Assembly (NCBI GenBank): GCA_028691845.1
Contig: JAQUYL010000010.1
Span: 59,100 to 123,099, forward strand
Source of the DNA: Opitutaceae bacterium
GTDB lineage: Bacteria; Verrucomicrobiota; Verrucomicrobiia; Opitutales; Opitutaceae
Reading direction: 5' to 3'
Length of the DNA stretch: 64,000 nt
The notes beneath the pieces are model-generated. The model had not been told where the DNA came from. It ran no database searches and saw nothing but the letters and a program-made list of their open reading frames with translations. Shown piece after piece: positions 25,594 to 34,242 of the stretch; the stretch's first letter is position 1, and the number at the start of each line of letters is the position of its first letter. The translations under genes and the position numbers were made by a program.

Positions 25594-26541
25594 ATGGATG
25601 TCCGTTTTCATCTCGCGGGTCTACGTCGCTGGCTCGCCCTTGTACGCCGCTACGGACGTCCCCAACGTTTATTGTATTTTTACGGCGGCATCGGCGACCA
25701 ACTGCTCTGCTCCGCCGTAGCCCGTGAGACCCAGCGCCGCTGCCCCTGCAATATCTGGCTCTTTACCCAAGCGCCGGAACTTTTTGCCGACAATGTAGAC
25801 ATTCGTGCTGCCCTGCCCTTCGATCTCGGACTCATCCCCTGGGCGCGTCTCAGCGGCTCGCGCCCGATACGGATGTTCTATCAAGACCACGTCGATGGCG
25901 AGGACCGTTACGCCCCTCTCGACGAGCCGTGCATTGCCGCACTTTGCCGCCGTGCTGGCGTCACCGGAACGATCTCGCTTCGGCCTTACCTGCCCGCTGT
26001 GCCTTTCACCTCTCCACCGCGCCGGACACGTCCGCGCATCGCAATTCACTCCAGCTGTCTTTCCGCGCGTTACCCGATGGCGAACAAACAATGGCCCGTC
26101 AAAAGTCTACAGGCCGTCGCCACCGCCCTCGCTCCATACGCCGACTTAGTTCAACTTGGCAGCCCACAGGACCCCGATCTTCCCGGCGTGATAGATCGGC
26201 GTGGTGCCCCCCTGCTCGACGCCGCGCGCGAACTTGCGGGCTGCGACCTTTTTGTCGGCCTCGTGGGTTTTCTCATGCACTTGGCTCGCGCTGTGGAATG
26301 TCCTGCCGTTATCGTTTATGGCGGGCGAGAACCACCTGAGATAACTGGCTATGCCTGCAACACAAACCTCGCCAACCGCCCGCCTTGCGCCCCGTGCTGG
26401 CAATTCTCACGTTGCGATCACGCCCGCCTATGCCTTGCTGCAATCACACCCGACTCCGTTATTACTGCCGTGCACCGGATGCTTGCTGCTCCACCTTCTC
26501 GTCCCTTGCCAGCTGACTGTATTGAACTGATCGCCCGCTGA
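25594..26541 (+). CDS. Glycosyltransferase family 9-like (heptosyltransferase fold)
   Basis: 315 residues. 'RLLYFYGGIGDQLLCSAVARETQRR' matches the N-terminal G-D-x-L loop of GT9 proteins. 'RIAIHSSCLSARYPMANKQWPVKSLQAV' and 'YADLVQLGSPQDPDLPGVIDRRG' form the start of the donor domain, with 'ECPAVIVYGGREPPEIT' near the end. 'CAPCWQFSRCDHARLCLAAITP' contains four Cys in a cluster common in such GT9-like proteins of polysaccharide loci. Confidence 0.82.
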   Translation: MDVRFHLAGLRRWLALVRRYGRPQRLLYFYGGIGDQLLCSAVARETQRRCPCNIWLFTQAPELFADNVDIRAALPFDLGLIPWARLSGSRPIRMFYQDHVDGEDRYAPLDEPCIAALCRRAGVTGTISLRPYLPAVPFTSPPRRTRPRIAIHSSCLSARYPMANKQWPVKSLQAVATALAPYADLVQLGSPQDPDLPGVIDRRGAPLLDAARELAGCDLFVGLVGFLMHLARAVECPAVIVYGGREPPEITGYACNTNLANRPPCAPCWQFSRCDHARLCLAAITPDSVITAVHRMLAAPPSRPLPADCIELIAR

Positions 26542-26543
26542 CT

Positions 26544-27670
26544 ATGCGCCTTGCCTTTGTCTCCACCGTTCTGAGCTACCCGTGGGGCGGCGCAGACAAA
26601 CTCTGGACGGCGGCGGCCGAAGCGGCGTCGACTGATGCGCACGCCGTATTCGTAGCGGCCTCGCCCCTGACCGTCGCACATACTAACGTGCGCCATCTCG
26701 CGACCCCTGGTGTCGTCGTCCATGTCCGCGATAGCTTCACCCAGTTCAACGGCCGACGGGCACGCTGGCGGCAGCGGGTCCAGCAATGGCTGAAGAGTCC
26801 CCGCTCGCTGCTCGCAGCCCTTGATGCTTTCCAACCCGATTTTATTTTCGTCAACCAAGGCGGCGCCTTCGACATCTTGATCGAAGACGGTTTGGTCGAG
26901 TGGCTTTTGGCTATCCACTTTCCGTTTGCGTTGATATGCTAATCGAACGCCGAGACCGACGCGCTATCTGCCCACGATCAGGCAGCGGCGCGGCGGATTG
27001 CTGCGCGGGCCCGCCGGTTCGCCTTCGTGTCGACGCACAATCGCGATCTCGCCGAACAACAACTGGTGACGCGCCTACCGAATGCCGTCGTGCTGCAAAA
27101 CCCCGTTGCCCTGCCGTTTGCCACGCCGCTGCCATGGCCACCCGACACCGTGGCGCGGTTGGCCGTCGTCGTCCGCCTCGAAAGCCACCACAAAGGTCTC
27201 GACGTCCTGCTCGATGCGCTCAATCGCGCCCTAGTGCCTTTCAATGATTGGAGCCTCGAGCTATTCGGCCTCGGCCCCGACGAGGCCGCTCTGCGACAGC
27301 ACGCGACCGACCTCGGACTTGGAGAACGCGTCCATTTTCGCGGCTTTGAATCCAATCCGCGTGAGATCTGGACGACCTGCCATTTATTAGTGCTACCCTC
27401 GCGCCGCGAAGGCTGCTCGATCGCGATGCTCGAAGCGCTGCTTTGCGGTCGACCGGTGCTGGCAACTGCTGTCGGCGGCGTGAGCGACTGGATCAAGCCC
27501 GGGGTCAATGGCTACATTTGCCCGCGATGCGACATCGAAACCTTGACCGCCTCGTTGCGGGAGGCATGGGACTCCCGCGCCGGCTGGCCCCACTCGGCGA
27601 GGCGGCCCACCGGGTGAAACTCGAATTAGATCCGGATCCCGCGCGCAGCCTCCTGGCCCTCGCCCACTGA
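26544..27670 (+). pseudogene. Family 4 glycosyltransferase with in-frame stop and frameshift
   Basis: The gene starts MRLAFVSTVLSYPWGGADKLW and reads well to residue 132. TAA at 26940-26942 then interrupts it inside 'PFALIC*SNAETD'. The same frame continues directly ('DQAAARRIAARARRFAFVSTHNRDLA'), so the lesion is a single codon, most simply CAA to TAA. The donor domain follows ('VVVRLESHHKGLDVLLDAL', 'SRREGCSIAMLEALLCGRPVLAT'). Near 27571-27590 the frame slips: frame 0 ends at TGA 27617, while the expected tail 'RLAPLGEAAHRVKLELDPDP' runs on in another frame to TGA 27668-27670. Two lesions argue for a true pseudogene. Confidence 0.85.
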
Positions 27671-27715
27671 TCTCTCTCGCGCGTCCGCACCTTCAGCACC
27701 GCTTTCCGTTCCGCC

Positions 27716-28177
27716 ATGTATCTGATGCCTCGCCTCGAACTTCTGGCCGCACGCCTTCGCGCCGCTATGCTCCGCTGCCGCAGCATCACTGTCGGGCACG
27801 GTTGTCACGTCGGTCCCCGCGCCATGGTGCGTCGCACCTGGGGACACGGCAGTTACGGCTCGATCGCATTGGGCGATCGTTGCGACTTGCGCGACAGCGT
27901 TATCATCGAGTCATGGGGCGGTGACGTTCGCCTCGGCCACAACGTCTTTGTCGGCTTCGCACTCTTGCTGGGTTTCCGCGTTATCGCGACCGCCTTTCCG
28001 GTGTGGTCTTGGCCGTTCTTTTTCTTCGCCTCGCTGACACTCTCGTTTGTGTGTGCCGCCGGAAGCTGGTTCTTGGTCGAACGTCGTTTCCTCCGGACAC
28101 GCCCGGCTCCAAGGTCGCCCGCTCCAATCACTCAGTCTCCAGCCAGCACGGTTTGCCAAGAGGCGTCTTTACCATAA
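27716..28177 (+). pseudogene. Chimaeric ORF: acetyltransferase head fused to acyltransferase-3 tail
   Basis: 153 codons. Residues 1-~85 match the start of a hexapeptide-repeat acetyltransferase ('SIALGDRCDLRDSVIIESWGGDVRLGHNVFVG'), parallel to 'DINIGDGAWLEQ' and 'VFLGPYAV' in the gene at 28310. The register is then lost. Residues ~86-133 are hydrophobic and end 'AGSWFLVERRFLRTR', the usual end of an acyltransferase-3 (OafA-like) membrane protein, followed by a Pro/Ser tail. Neither half would function alone: the trimeric beta-helix is incomplete and nine helices are missing. Deletion fusion is the best reading. Confidence 0.6.
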
Positions 28178-28198
28178 GCCCCGCCCCACATCGCTCCG

Positions 28199-28300
28199 TC
28201 ATTGTCCGTATCGGCGGCTTGCATCGGCCACGATGCGAATGCCGCGCTAATGGTCGATGGTCGCCTTCCGTTATTACCGCGCCGACGACTACTTTCAACT
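28199..28300 (+). pseudogene. N-terminal remnant of a NodU/CmcH-type carbamoyltransferase
   Basis: One frame reads 'LSVSAACIGHDANAALMVDGRL', matching the N-terminal ATP-grasp-like motif of O-carbamoyltransferases (GxSxxxHDxxAAL..dG.l). It then degrades into 'PLLPRRRLL' and runs in frame into the start of the next gene. Nothing of the remaining ~500 residues is present. Confidence 0.5.
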
Positions 28301-28309
28301 CATCGCCTG

Positions 28310-28876
28310 ATGATTAAATCATTGATCAAATCCACGCTCCAAGAGTTAAGGTGCCTGCGGTTGCGGCAGGTCGGCGTGAAAATAGGTTCCCCTCGTCATC
28401 TTTCCGCCGGGATTGACTGCCGCCCCGGGTACGGTGCTGCCGGCCGGGGCGACATCAATATTGGCGATGGGGCCTGGCTTGAACAGGGCGTCGTGCTCCA
28501 TGCCTTTGGTGGCACTATCCGACTCGGTCGCGACGTTTTCCTTGGCCCGTACGCGGTGGTCTACGGCCACGGTGGTGTCGAGATTGGCGACGCCTGCCTC
28601 ATCTCCATGCACTGCCGCATCCTGTCGTCGAACCACACCATTGCCCCTTTCGGCACCGACATGCGTTCACAACCCGATGTACTGTTGCACACCAAAATCG
28701 GTCGCGATGTCTGGCTCGGTGCGGGTGTGACCATCCTCGGTGGAGTGAAACTAGGCGAGGGTTGCATCATTGGGGCTGGCTCGGTGGTAACCAAAGACAT
28801 CCCGCCCGGCGCCATCGCATTCGGCTCGCCGGCTATGATCAAAGATTTTCGCGACCGCTCACCGCAGCCGGTATGA
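28310..28876 (+). CDS. Hexapeptide-repeat sugar O/N-acetyltransferase (WbbJ-like)
   Basis: 188 residues from ATG 28310. Left-handed beta-helix repeats run from ~40 to 175: 'INIGDGAWLEQGVVLHA', 'IRLGRDVFLGPYAVVYGHGGVEIGDACLISMHCRILSSNH'. The loop 'SSNHTIAPFG' carries the catalytic His. It continues 'DVWLGAGVTILGGVKLGEGCIIGAGSVVTKDIPPGAIAFGSPA'. Uses acetyl-CoA to modify a sugar. Intact, unlike the similar fragments just upstream. Confidence 0.92.
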   Translation: MIKSLIKSTLQELRCLRLRQVGVKIGSPRHLSAGIDCRPGYGAAGRGDINIGDGAWLEQGVVLHAFGGTIRLGRDVFLGPYAVVYGHGGVEIGDACLISMHCRILSSNHTIAPFGTDMRSQPDVLLHTKIGRDVWLGAGVTILGGVKLGEGCIIGAGSVVTKDIPPGAIAFGSPAMIKDFRDRSPQPV

Positions 28877-29820
28877 CTCCCCTAATCAGCGTCATAGTAC
28901 CGACGCACAATCCCGACCGCGAACGCCTTCGTCGCACACTTGGCGGCCTCCGTGCCCAAACGCTGCCCCCAACCGATTGGGAAACGATCCTCGTCAACAA
29001 CGCGTCGACCCGATTCCCCGACGACGCATTCTTCGCCGGTCATGCCCCGCAGAATCTGTCGATTGTCGCAGAGTCCGTCCTCGGCCTCAGCCGGGCGAGA
29101 ATGCGCGGATTCGCCGCAGCGCTGGGCGAATTCGCCGTGTTGGTCGACGACGACAACGTCCTCGCTCCCGATTATCTGGCAGAGACACTCCAGCTTTTTG
29201 CGGCTCACCCTCGTGTCGGTGCGTTCGGAGGCAGATCGCTCCCCGAATTTGAGACGGCACCACCCGCTTGGACGCAGGAATTCTTTCCCCTCCTCGCGCT
29301 TCGCGACCCGGGGGAGAAACCGCTCATCTCCCAGGGCCTGCGGCCCGCCGGCGGCACGCGGAATGAATACCCGCTTTGCGCGCCCATCGGGGCCGGCATG
29401 GCGCTGCGTCGCCCGGCCTGGATGGTCTGGCTCGAATCACGCCAGGGCACCGGTCTGGTGCTCAGTGACCGCAGTGGCAGCAGACTTACCTCGTCCGGTG
29501 ACAACGACATCGTCCTTGCCCTCATGCACGCAGGTTGGGAGGTCGGTTATTTCCCCCAGCTTTCCCTCACGCATCTGATTCCCGCCAACCGGCTGGAAGC
29601 GGCATACCTGGCGAGACTTAACCGCAGCATCCAGCAGTCCTGGATGGAGGTATTGACGTTTAACGATGCCAGTCCCTGGCGGCCGCTCACTGCCCCCGGC
29701 GCAGGACTTCGCAAAATCAAGGCCTGGTTCATTCATCGGCCTTGGCGCGGTCCCGCCGCCTACATCCGCTGGCAGGGCGCCTGCGGGCATTTCGACGGAC
29801 GCATCAAGCAACGTTCATGA
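28873..29820 (+). CDS. Glycosyltransferase family 2 (GT-A)
   Basis: 315 residues, ATG overlapping the acetyltransferase stop. 'LISVIVPTHNPDRERLRRTLGGLRAQTLP', 'ILVNNAST', 'LSRARMRGFAAALGEFAVLVDDDNVLAPDYL' with DDDN metal motif, 'APIGAGMALRRPAW', and 'SGDNDIVLALMHAGWEVGYFPQLSLTHLIP' as catalytic-base region. Similar to rhamnosyl/galactofuranosyl-type GT2 proteins by layout only. Confidence 0.9.
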   Translation: MTPLISVIVPTHNPDRERLRRTLGGLRAQTLPPTDWETILVNNASTRFPDDAFFAGHAPQNLSIVAESVLGLSRARMRGFAAALGEFAVLVDDDNVLAPDYLAETLQLFAAHPRVGAFGGRSLPEFETAPPAWTQEFFPLLALRDPGEKPLISQGLRPAGGTRNEYPLCAPIGAGMALRRPAWMVWLESRQGTGLVLSDRSGSRLTSSGDNDIVLALMHAGWEVGYFPQLSLTHLIPANRLEAAYLARLNRSIQQSWMEVLTFNDASPWRPLTAPGAGLRKIKAWFIHRPWRGPAAYIRWQGACGHFDGRIKQRS

Positions 29821-30614
29821 CCCCGGCTCTTCAAGCAGCCCTCGCACAGCTACCTGAATCCTCTCGTGTGCTAGATGCCGGCGGTTGGTTCAGACCGCTT
29901 AACCGAGCCACTCATGTGCTTGACTTGATGCCTTATGAAACCCGTCGCGGCACCGTGACGCCCACGCCGTTGCCCGACGAGCGCTTCTCTCGGGAAACAT
30001 GGTTGCAGGTTGACTTCTTGGCCCCTGATTTACGCCTGCCGTTCAGCGACCGGTTTTTTGACTTCATCGTGTGCAGCCACACGATTGAAGATCTAGTCGA
30101 TCCGACGCCGCTCCTGCGCGAGATGAGGCGGATCGCACGGGCCGGCTATTTTGAGACGCCCTCCCGACTATCCGAGCAAGCCGTCGGACAACGGGATCGG
30201 ATAAGTTACGCACCGGGACATCCCCACCATTACTGGATTGTTGAAACTCCAGACGAAGCGCGACTGTTGCTCGCCCACAAGGGCGATTCCCTTGATGGTA
30301 ATCCTTGTAGCTACGTGCCGCTCATCTGTTATGAAAAGCTTTTGCGCACCGGCGTTCACGCCGACGTGTGCCAGCTCCTCTGGCGTGACTCGTTCGAATG
30401 CGAATTTGTCCGCGGCGAAGGCGCTCGGCGCCGCGCGACCGAATTTACCGCTCGCCTAGGCATCCGAACATCCGATCGACTAGTGGACGGGCTCGTCCGC
30501 GCGGCTCGGCGGATCAAGCGCCTGCCGCAACATCTTGGCGCCCAATCCATGCACGATTGGTGGCAGGAGATGCTGCGAATCAGTCGACCTTATTCCCGAA
30601 TTCCGTTGCGATGA
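29817..30614 (+). CDS. Class I SAM-dependent methyltransferase
   Basis: 265 residues. 'SRVLDAGGWFRPLNRATHVLDLMPYE' is motif I with an unusual Gly-Gly-Trp, and 'LPFSDRFFDFIVCSHTIEDLVDPTPLLREMRRIA' gives the post-I and motif IV region. 'YFETPSRLSEQAVG' follows. The conserved 'HPHHYWIVE' resembles methyltransferases found beside polysaccharide GTs. Substrate unknown. Overlaps both neighbours by 4 bases. Confidence 0.82.
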   Translation: MTPALQAALAQLPESSRVLDAGGWFRPLNRATHVLDLMPYETRRGTVTPTPLPDERFSRETWLQVDFLAPDLRLPFSDRFFDFIVCSHTIEDLVDPTPLLREMRRIARAGYFETPSRLSEQAVGQRDRISYAPGHPHHYWIVETPDEARLLLAHKGDSLDGNPCSYVPLICYEKLLRTGVHADVCQLLWRDSFECEFVRGEGARRRATEFTARLGIRTSDRLVDGLVRAARRIKRLPQHLGAQSMHDWWQEMLRISRPYSRIPLR

Positions 30615-31588
30615 ACTGGCACAAGCTCGCACGCCAAATCTGCCTCGGCCGCACCGTCTATCGTTTGTGGCATTTCCCCGCTGGCCTCGTGCGCGACTCG
30701 ATTGCTGCAGGTGGGCCGATGGAGCAATTGCGCAACGTCTCCGGCGCCCGTGCGATGGCGCATGCTGCTGCGACGCTGCCGACCTCACGGGCGCCGGCTT
30801 GTTCGTCGCGACCGGAGCTACACTTTCTGACCGGCAGAAGATTCTGGTTTCAAACCGCGTTCTGCCTGCACACGCTGCAGGCCCACGCCGGTTGCGTATT
30901 CCACGCAGTATTTCACGACGACGGTTCGCTTCACCCGGCAGATGCCGCGCGCCTGCGCGCACTGTTTCCCGAGGCGGAACTCCGCACGCGGACGGACAAC
31001 GATGCTCGCGTCGCCGAGTTACTGCCGCCAGCGCGCTTCCCCACGCTGCACGCAGAGCGCCAACAACCCTACCCAAACTTTTTGAAACTCACGGACGTCC
31101 ATGCCGGCAGGCGCGGCTGGCGGCTCGTGCTCGATTCCGACATGCTGTTCTTTCGGCGGCCTGATTTCTTGCTGACATGGCTCGACGCGCCCGCACGGCC
31201 ACTTTGTCTGCGTGACGTCGCCGACGCTTACGGTTATCCGCTGACCAAAATGTCGGCGCTTGCGGGCGCGCCCGTGCCGCAGCAGGTCAACGTTGGGCTC
31301 TGTGGTCTCGACAGCGCCAAGTTGGATTGGGAGCAACTCGAATTTTGGGCGCGCACGTTGATCGCCCGGTACGGCCCTCGCTATTACCTCGAACAGGCGC
31401 TTAGCGCCATGTTGATGGCCCAGCATAAGACGGCAATGGCGCCCGCCGTTGATTACTTGCTCGCGCCCGACGAAGCCGAGTGCCGGACGCCACGTGCGGT
31501 CCTGCACCATTACGTCGGACAATCGAAACGTGGTTATTTCCGGCACGCGTGGCGCGTCGCCTACCTGCGCGCCGCCACGGCGGCCTGA
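30611..31588 (+). CDS. Nucleotide-diphospho-sugar transferase-like protein (paralogue of 32306)
   Basis: 325 residues from ATG 30611. 'LHFLTGRRFWFQTAFCLHTLQA', 'PEAELR', 'RFPTLHAERQQPYPNFLKLTDVHAG', 'WRLVLDSDMLFFRRPDFLLTWL' with the DSD metal motif of GT-A enzymes, 'QVNVGLCGLDSAKLDWEQLEFW', 'YLEQALSAMLMAQ', 'LHHYVGQSKRGYF'. The pattern is GT8/GT32-like. Shares a common block order with the gene at 32306, so it is a duplicate. Confidence 0.78.
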   Translation: MNWHKLARQICLGRTVYRLWHFPAGLVRDSIAAGGPMEQLRNVSGARAMAHAAATLPTSRAPACSSRPELHFLTGRRFWFQTAFCLHTLQAHAGCVFHAVFHDDGSLHPADAARLRALFPEAELRTRTDNDARVAELLPPARFPTLHAERQQPYPNFLKLTDVHAGRRGWRLVLDSDMLFFRRPDFLLTWLDAPARPLCLRDVADAYGYPLTKMSALAGAPVPQQVNVGLCGLDSAKLDWEQLEFWARTLIARYGPRYYLEQALSAMLMAQHKTAMAPAVDYLLAPDEAECRTPRAVLHHYVGQSKRGYFRHAWRVAYLRAATAA

Positions 31589-31598
31589 GAGCGCTCCC

Positions 31599-32309
31599 AT
31601 GCGTTTTCTTCATCTCTATACCGCAGTTTTCGGCTGGCGTGTGCGCGGCGGCCCTTTTCGTGGAATGCGTTATGTGTCTGAAAGCGTCTGCAGCGTGCTC
31701 GCGCCCAAGTTACTCGGCACGTACGAGTGCGAGCTTGGCGACTGGATCGAACGGCTCGTCGCGGAAGGCTTTCCCATGGTGCTCAACATCGGGGCAGCCG
31801 AGGGCTACTACTCCGTGGGGTTTGCGTGGCGCTGCCCGCAGACGCGCATTGTGGCGTTCGAAGGCGAGCCGACGGGACGCGCGCTCATCGCCGAGCTGGC
31901 GGCGCGCAATTGCGTGACGGATCGCATTGCCATCGACGGATTTGGCACCCCAGAGACTCTCCGCTCATACCTGGACAATGCAGTCAAGCCGCTGCTCATT
32001 GTTGATATCGAGGGTGGGGAACTCGATTTACTCGATCCCGCCAAACTCCCTGTCTTGCAGCATTGCTTCTTGCTGGTCGAATTGCACGAGGCCGCGCAGC
32101 CCGTCGCCGAAATCTTGCGGACGCGATTCACCGCCTCACACTACATCGCCAAGTGCTGGACGCGGCCGCGTGATCTCAGAGATCTGACGACACCAATGCG
32201 AATCGCCGCCTGGATCCTTGGCCGCAGACGCTTTCTGAAGGCGCTCAACGAGCAACGCCCGGGACCGATGCGGTGGTTCTTGTGCGAGCCCAGGGAGGCG
32301 GTCGCATGA
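31599..32309 (+). CDS. FkbM-type methyltransferase (paralogue of 21812)
   Basis: 236 residues from ATG 31599. 'RGGPFRGMRYVSESVCSVLAPKLLGTYECELGDWIERL', SAM loop 'VLNIGAAEGYYSVGFAWRC', 'IVAFEGEPTGRALIAELAARN', 'LLIVDIEGGELDLLDPAKL', 'LVELHEAAQPVAEILRTRF' and ending 'RPGPMRWFLCEPR'. Same order of blocks as 21812. It sits between the two duplicated sugar-transferase-like genes. Confidence 0.85.
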   Translation: MRFLHLYTAVFGWRVRGGPFRGMRYVSESVCSVLAPKLLGTYECELGDWIERLVAEGFPMVLNIGAAEGYYSVGFAWRCPQTRIVAFEGEPTGRALIAELAARNCVTDRIAIDGFGTPETLRSYLDNAVKPLLIVDIEGGELDLLDPAKLPVLQHCFLLVELHEAAQPVAEILRTRFTASHYIAKCWTRPRDLRDLTTPMRIAAWILGRRRFLKALNEQRPGPMRWFLCEPREAVA

Positions 32310-33295
32310 TTCGGTTGCGCACATGGCTGCGCGATCAGGGGGCCGGCCGACTTGCCTATCGCTGGTGGCATCGTCCGCGGCAAAAAATCGCTCTGGCACG
32401 CACCTATGGCTGGTCCGTCGTCTGGCACGCCGCGCGCGGCGAATGCGCCATGCGCCGGGCCGCGCGTCGCCTTCCGCCGTTGCCCGCCCTGCCCGAAAGC
32501 CTGCCAGGTATTCGAATCTGTTTCCTCACCGGCCGGAATTTCGTCCATCAGACCGCCTTTTGCGCGCACTCCTTCGCCACGCAGGCCCGCACCGACACCC
32601 GCTTTGAATTCCTGAGCGACGGCAGTCTGACCAGCGAAGATGCCGCCACCCTGCTTCATCTTTTTCCGCGGGCGCAAGTACACAACATCGCCGGGCAGGA
32701 CCAACGCGTCTGTCAGACACTGCCGCCGTCGAAATTCCCGGTGTTGCACGCGGTCCGGCGGGATTATGTTTTTCTGCGCAAGCTCACCGATGCCATGGCC
32801 GGAACCACTGGCTACCGTCTTTATTTCGACAGCGACATGCTGTTCTGGCGCCAACCGGAGGAGTTGCTGGCTCGTGCCGCGACCAGGAACCCTCTCTATA
32901 TGGCCGACATCGTGGATGACGGCTACACGATGACACGCGACGCCATCACCCGCTCTCTCGGGGTCGCCGCAGCGACGGGAGTCAACGCCGGTCTTGTCGG
33001 CCTCGATGCCAGCCGCATCGACTGGGAGTTGATGGAGCGCGCCTGCGAATCCCTGCGCAACTCGCCAGGCGATCAACGTCTCCTCGAGCAAACCCTGTGG
33101 GCGATCGCGCTCGGCGCGCAGGATGCGCGTCCCCTGGCAGCGGACACGTATCGCCTTGTCATAGATCCGATGCAGTGGCACGCCGCACGCATCCAAACGC
33201 CCTCGCCCGCGTTGCTGCACTATGCCTGGCATGCCCGCCTGCCTTATACCGCAAGCGAGTGGCGACGCTATCTCGGCGACAAAAACGCTGCATGA
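32306..33295 (+). CDS. Nucleotide-diphospho-sugar transferase-like protein (paralogue of 30611)
   Basis: 329 residues. Mirrors 30611: 'IRICFLTGRNFVHQTAFCAHSFATQ' against 'LHFLTGRRFWFQTAFCLHTLQA'; 'FPVLHAVRRDYVFLRKLTDAMAG'; 'YRLYFDSDMLFWRQPEELL' with DSD; 'GVNAGLVGLDASRIDWELME'; 'LLEQTLWAIAL'; 'LLHYAWHARLPYTASEWRRYL'. Translationally coupled on both sides. Confidence 0.78.
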   Translation: MIRLRTWLRDQGAGRLAYRWWHRPRQKIALARTYGWSVVWHAARGECAMRRAARRLPPLPALPESLPGIRICFLTGRNFVHQTAFCAHSFATQARTDTRFEFLSDGSLTSEDAATLLHLFPRAQVHNIAGQDQRVCQTLPPSKFPVLHAVRRDYVFLRKLTDAMAGTTGYRLYFDSDMLFWRQPEELLARAATRNPLYMADIVDDGYTMTRDAITRSLGVAAATGVNAGLVGLDASRIDWELMERACESLRNSPGDQRLLEQTLWAIALGAQDARPLAADTYRLVIDPMQWHAARIQTPSPALLHYAWHARLPYTASEWRRYLGDKNAA

Positions 33296-34242
33296 GCGCT
33301 CCCCTCGTCAGCATACTGGTTCCCTGCTTCAACGCCGAACGCTGGCTTGCAGCGACACTCGAGTCCGCGTGTGCGCAGACCTGGCCGCACTGCGAAATCA
33401 TCGTTGTCGATGATGGATCCAGCGACGGGAGCCTGGCCCTGGCCCGTACTTTCGCAGGGCGCGGCGTGCGGGTTTTCACTCAACCAAACGCCGGGGCGAG
33501 CGCCGCGCGCAACCGCGCCCTGCGCGAAGCCCGCGGTGAGTTTTTCCAGTTCCTCGATGCCGACGACCTGATCGCGCCCGACAAGATTGCCGCCCAACTT
33601 TCCCTGCTTGCGACCCGCCCTGCCGGCACGCTGGCAACCTGTGCGTGGGGTCGGTTTCGCGACGACTCGGCGCAGGCCCGGTTCATCGACACCGCCGTAT
33701 TTCGCGACTTTGCGCCGCTCGATTTTCTTGTGCTTGGCGGGCGCACCGGCGCGATGATGCATCCCTCCGCGTGGCTGGTGCCGCGATTCGTCGCCACCCA
33801 GGCCGGCCCATGGAACGAGGCCCTCTCCCTGAACGACGACGGGGAGTACTTTTGTCGGGTGATTCTCGCCAGTTCCGGGATGGCGTTTTGCCGCGAAACG
33901 GAGGCAAGGAGCTTTTATCGCTCGGGCCTGCCCGGCAGCCTCAGCCAGCGACGCAGCGAGCGTGCCCGGCGCTCGCAGTTCCGCTCCTACGAGCTTATTG
34001 CCCAACATTTGCTCGCCGCGGAAGATTCGCCTCGCACCCGGCAGACCGTGGCCGACATGTTCCAGCGTTTCCTTTACGATTTCTACCCTTTCCCCGCCGA
34101 CCTGATGCGGAACGCCGAGAGGCTTGTGGCCGCCCATGGCGGATCAGCTTTGCCTCCGCCCATGGGATCGAAGACCGCCGCGCTCGTTCGCGTGCTGGGT
34201 TGGAGAAATGTCTGGCGGCTCAAACACCTCCTGCGTCGATGA
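33292..34242 (+). CDS. Glycosyltransferase family 2 (GT-A)
   Basis: 316 residues. 'LVSILVPCFNAERWLAATLESACAQTWPHCEIIVVDDGSSDGS', 'GASAARNRALREARGEFFQFLDADDLIAPDKI' with DADD, and 'EALSLNDDGEYFCRVILAS' as the ED-type base motif (NDDGEY). Basic, helical C-terminus. Four-base overlaps on both ends. Confidence 0.93.
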   Translation: MSAPLVSILVPCFNAERWLAATLESACAQTWPHCEIIVVDDGSSDGSLALARTFAGRGVRVFTQPNAGASAARNRALREARGEFFQFLDADDLIAPDKIAAQLSLLATRPAGTLATCAWGRFRDDSAQARFIDTAVFRDFAPLDFLVLGGRTGAMMHPSAWLVPRFVATQAGPWNEALSLNDDGEYFCRVILASSGMAFCRETEARSFYRSGLPGSLSQRRSERARRSQFRSYELIAQHLLAAEDSPRTRQTVADMFQRFLYDFYPFPADLMRNAERLVAAHGGSALPPPMGSKTAALVRVLGWRNVWRLKHLLRR

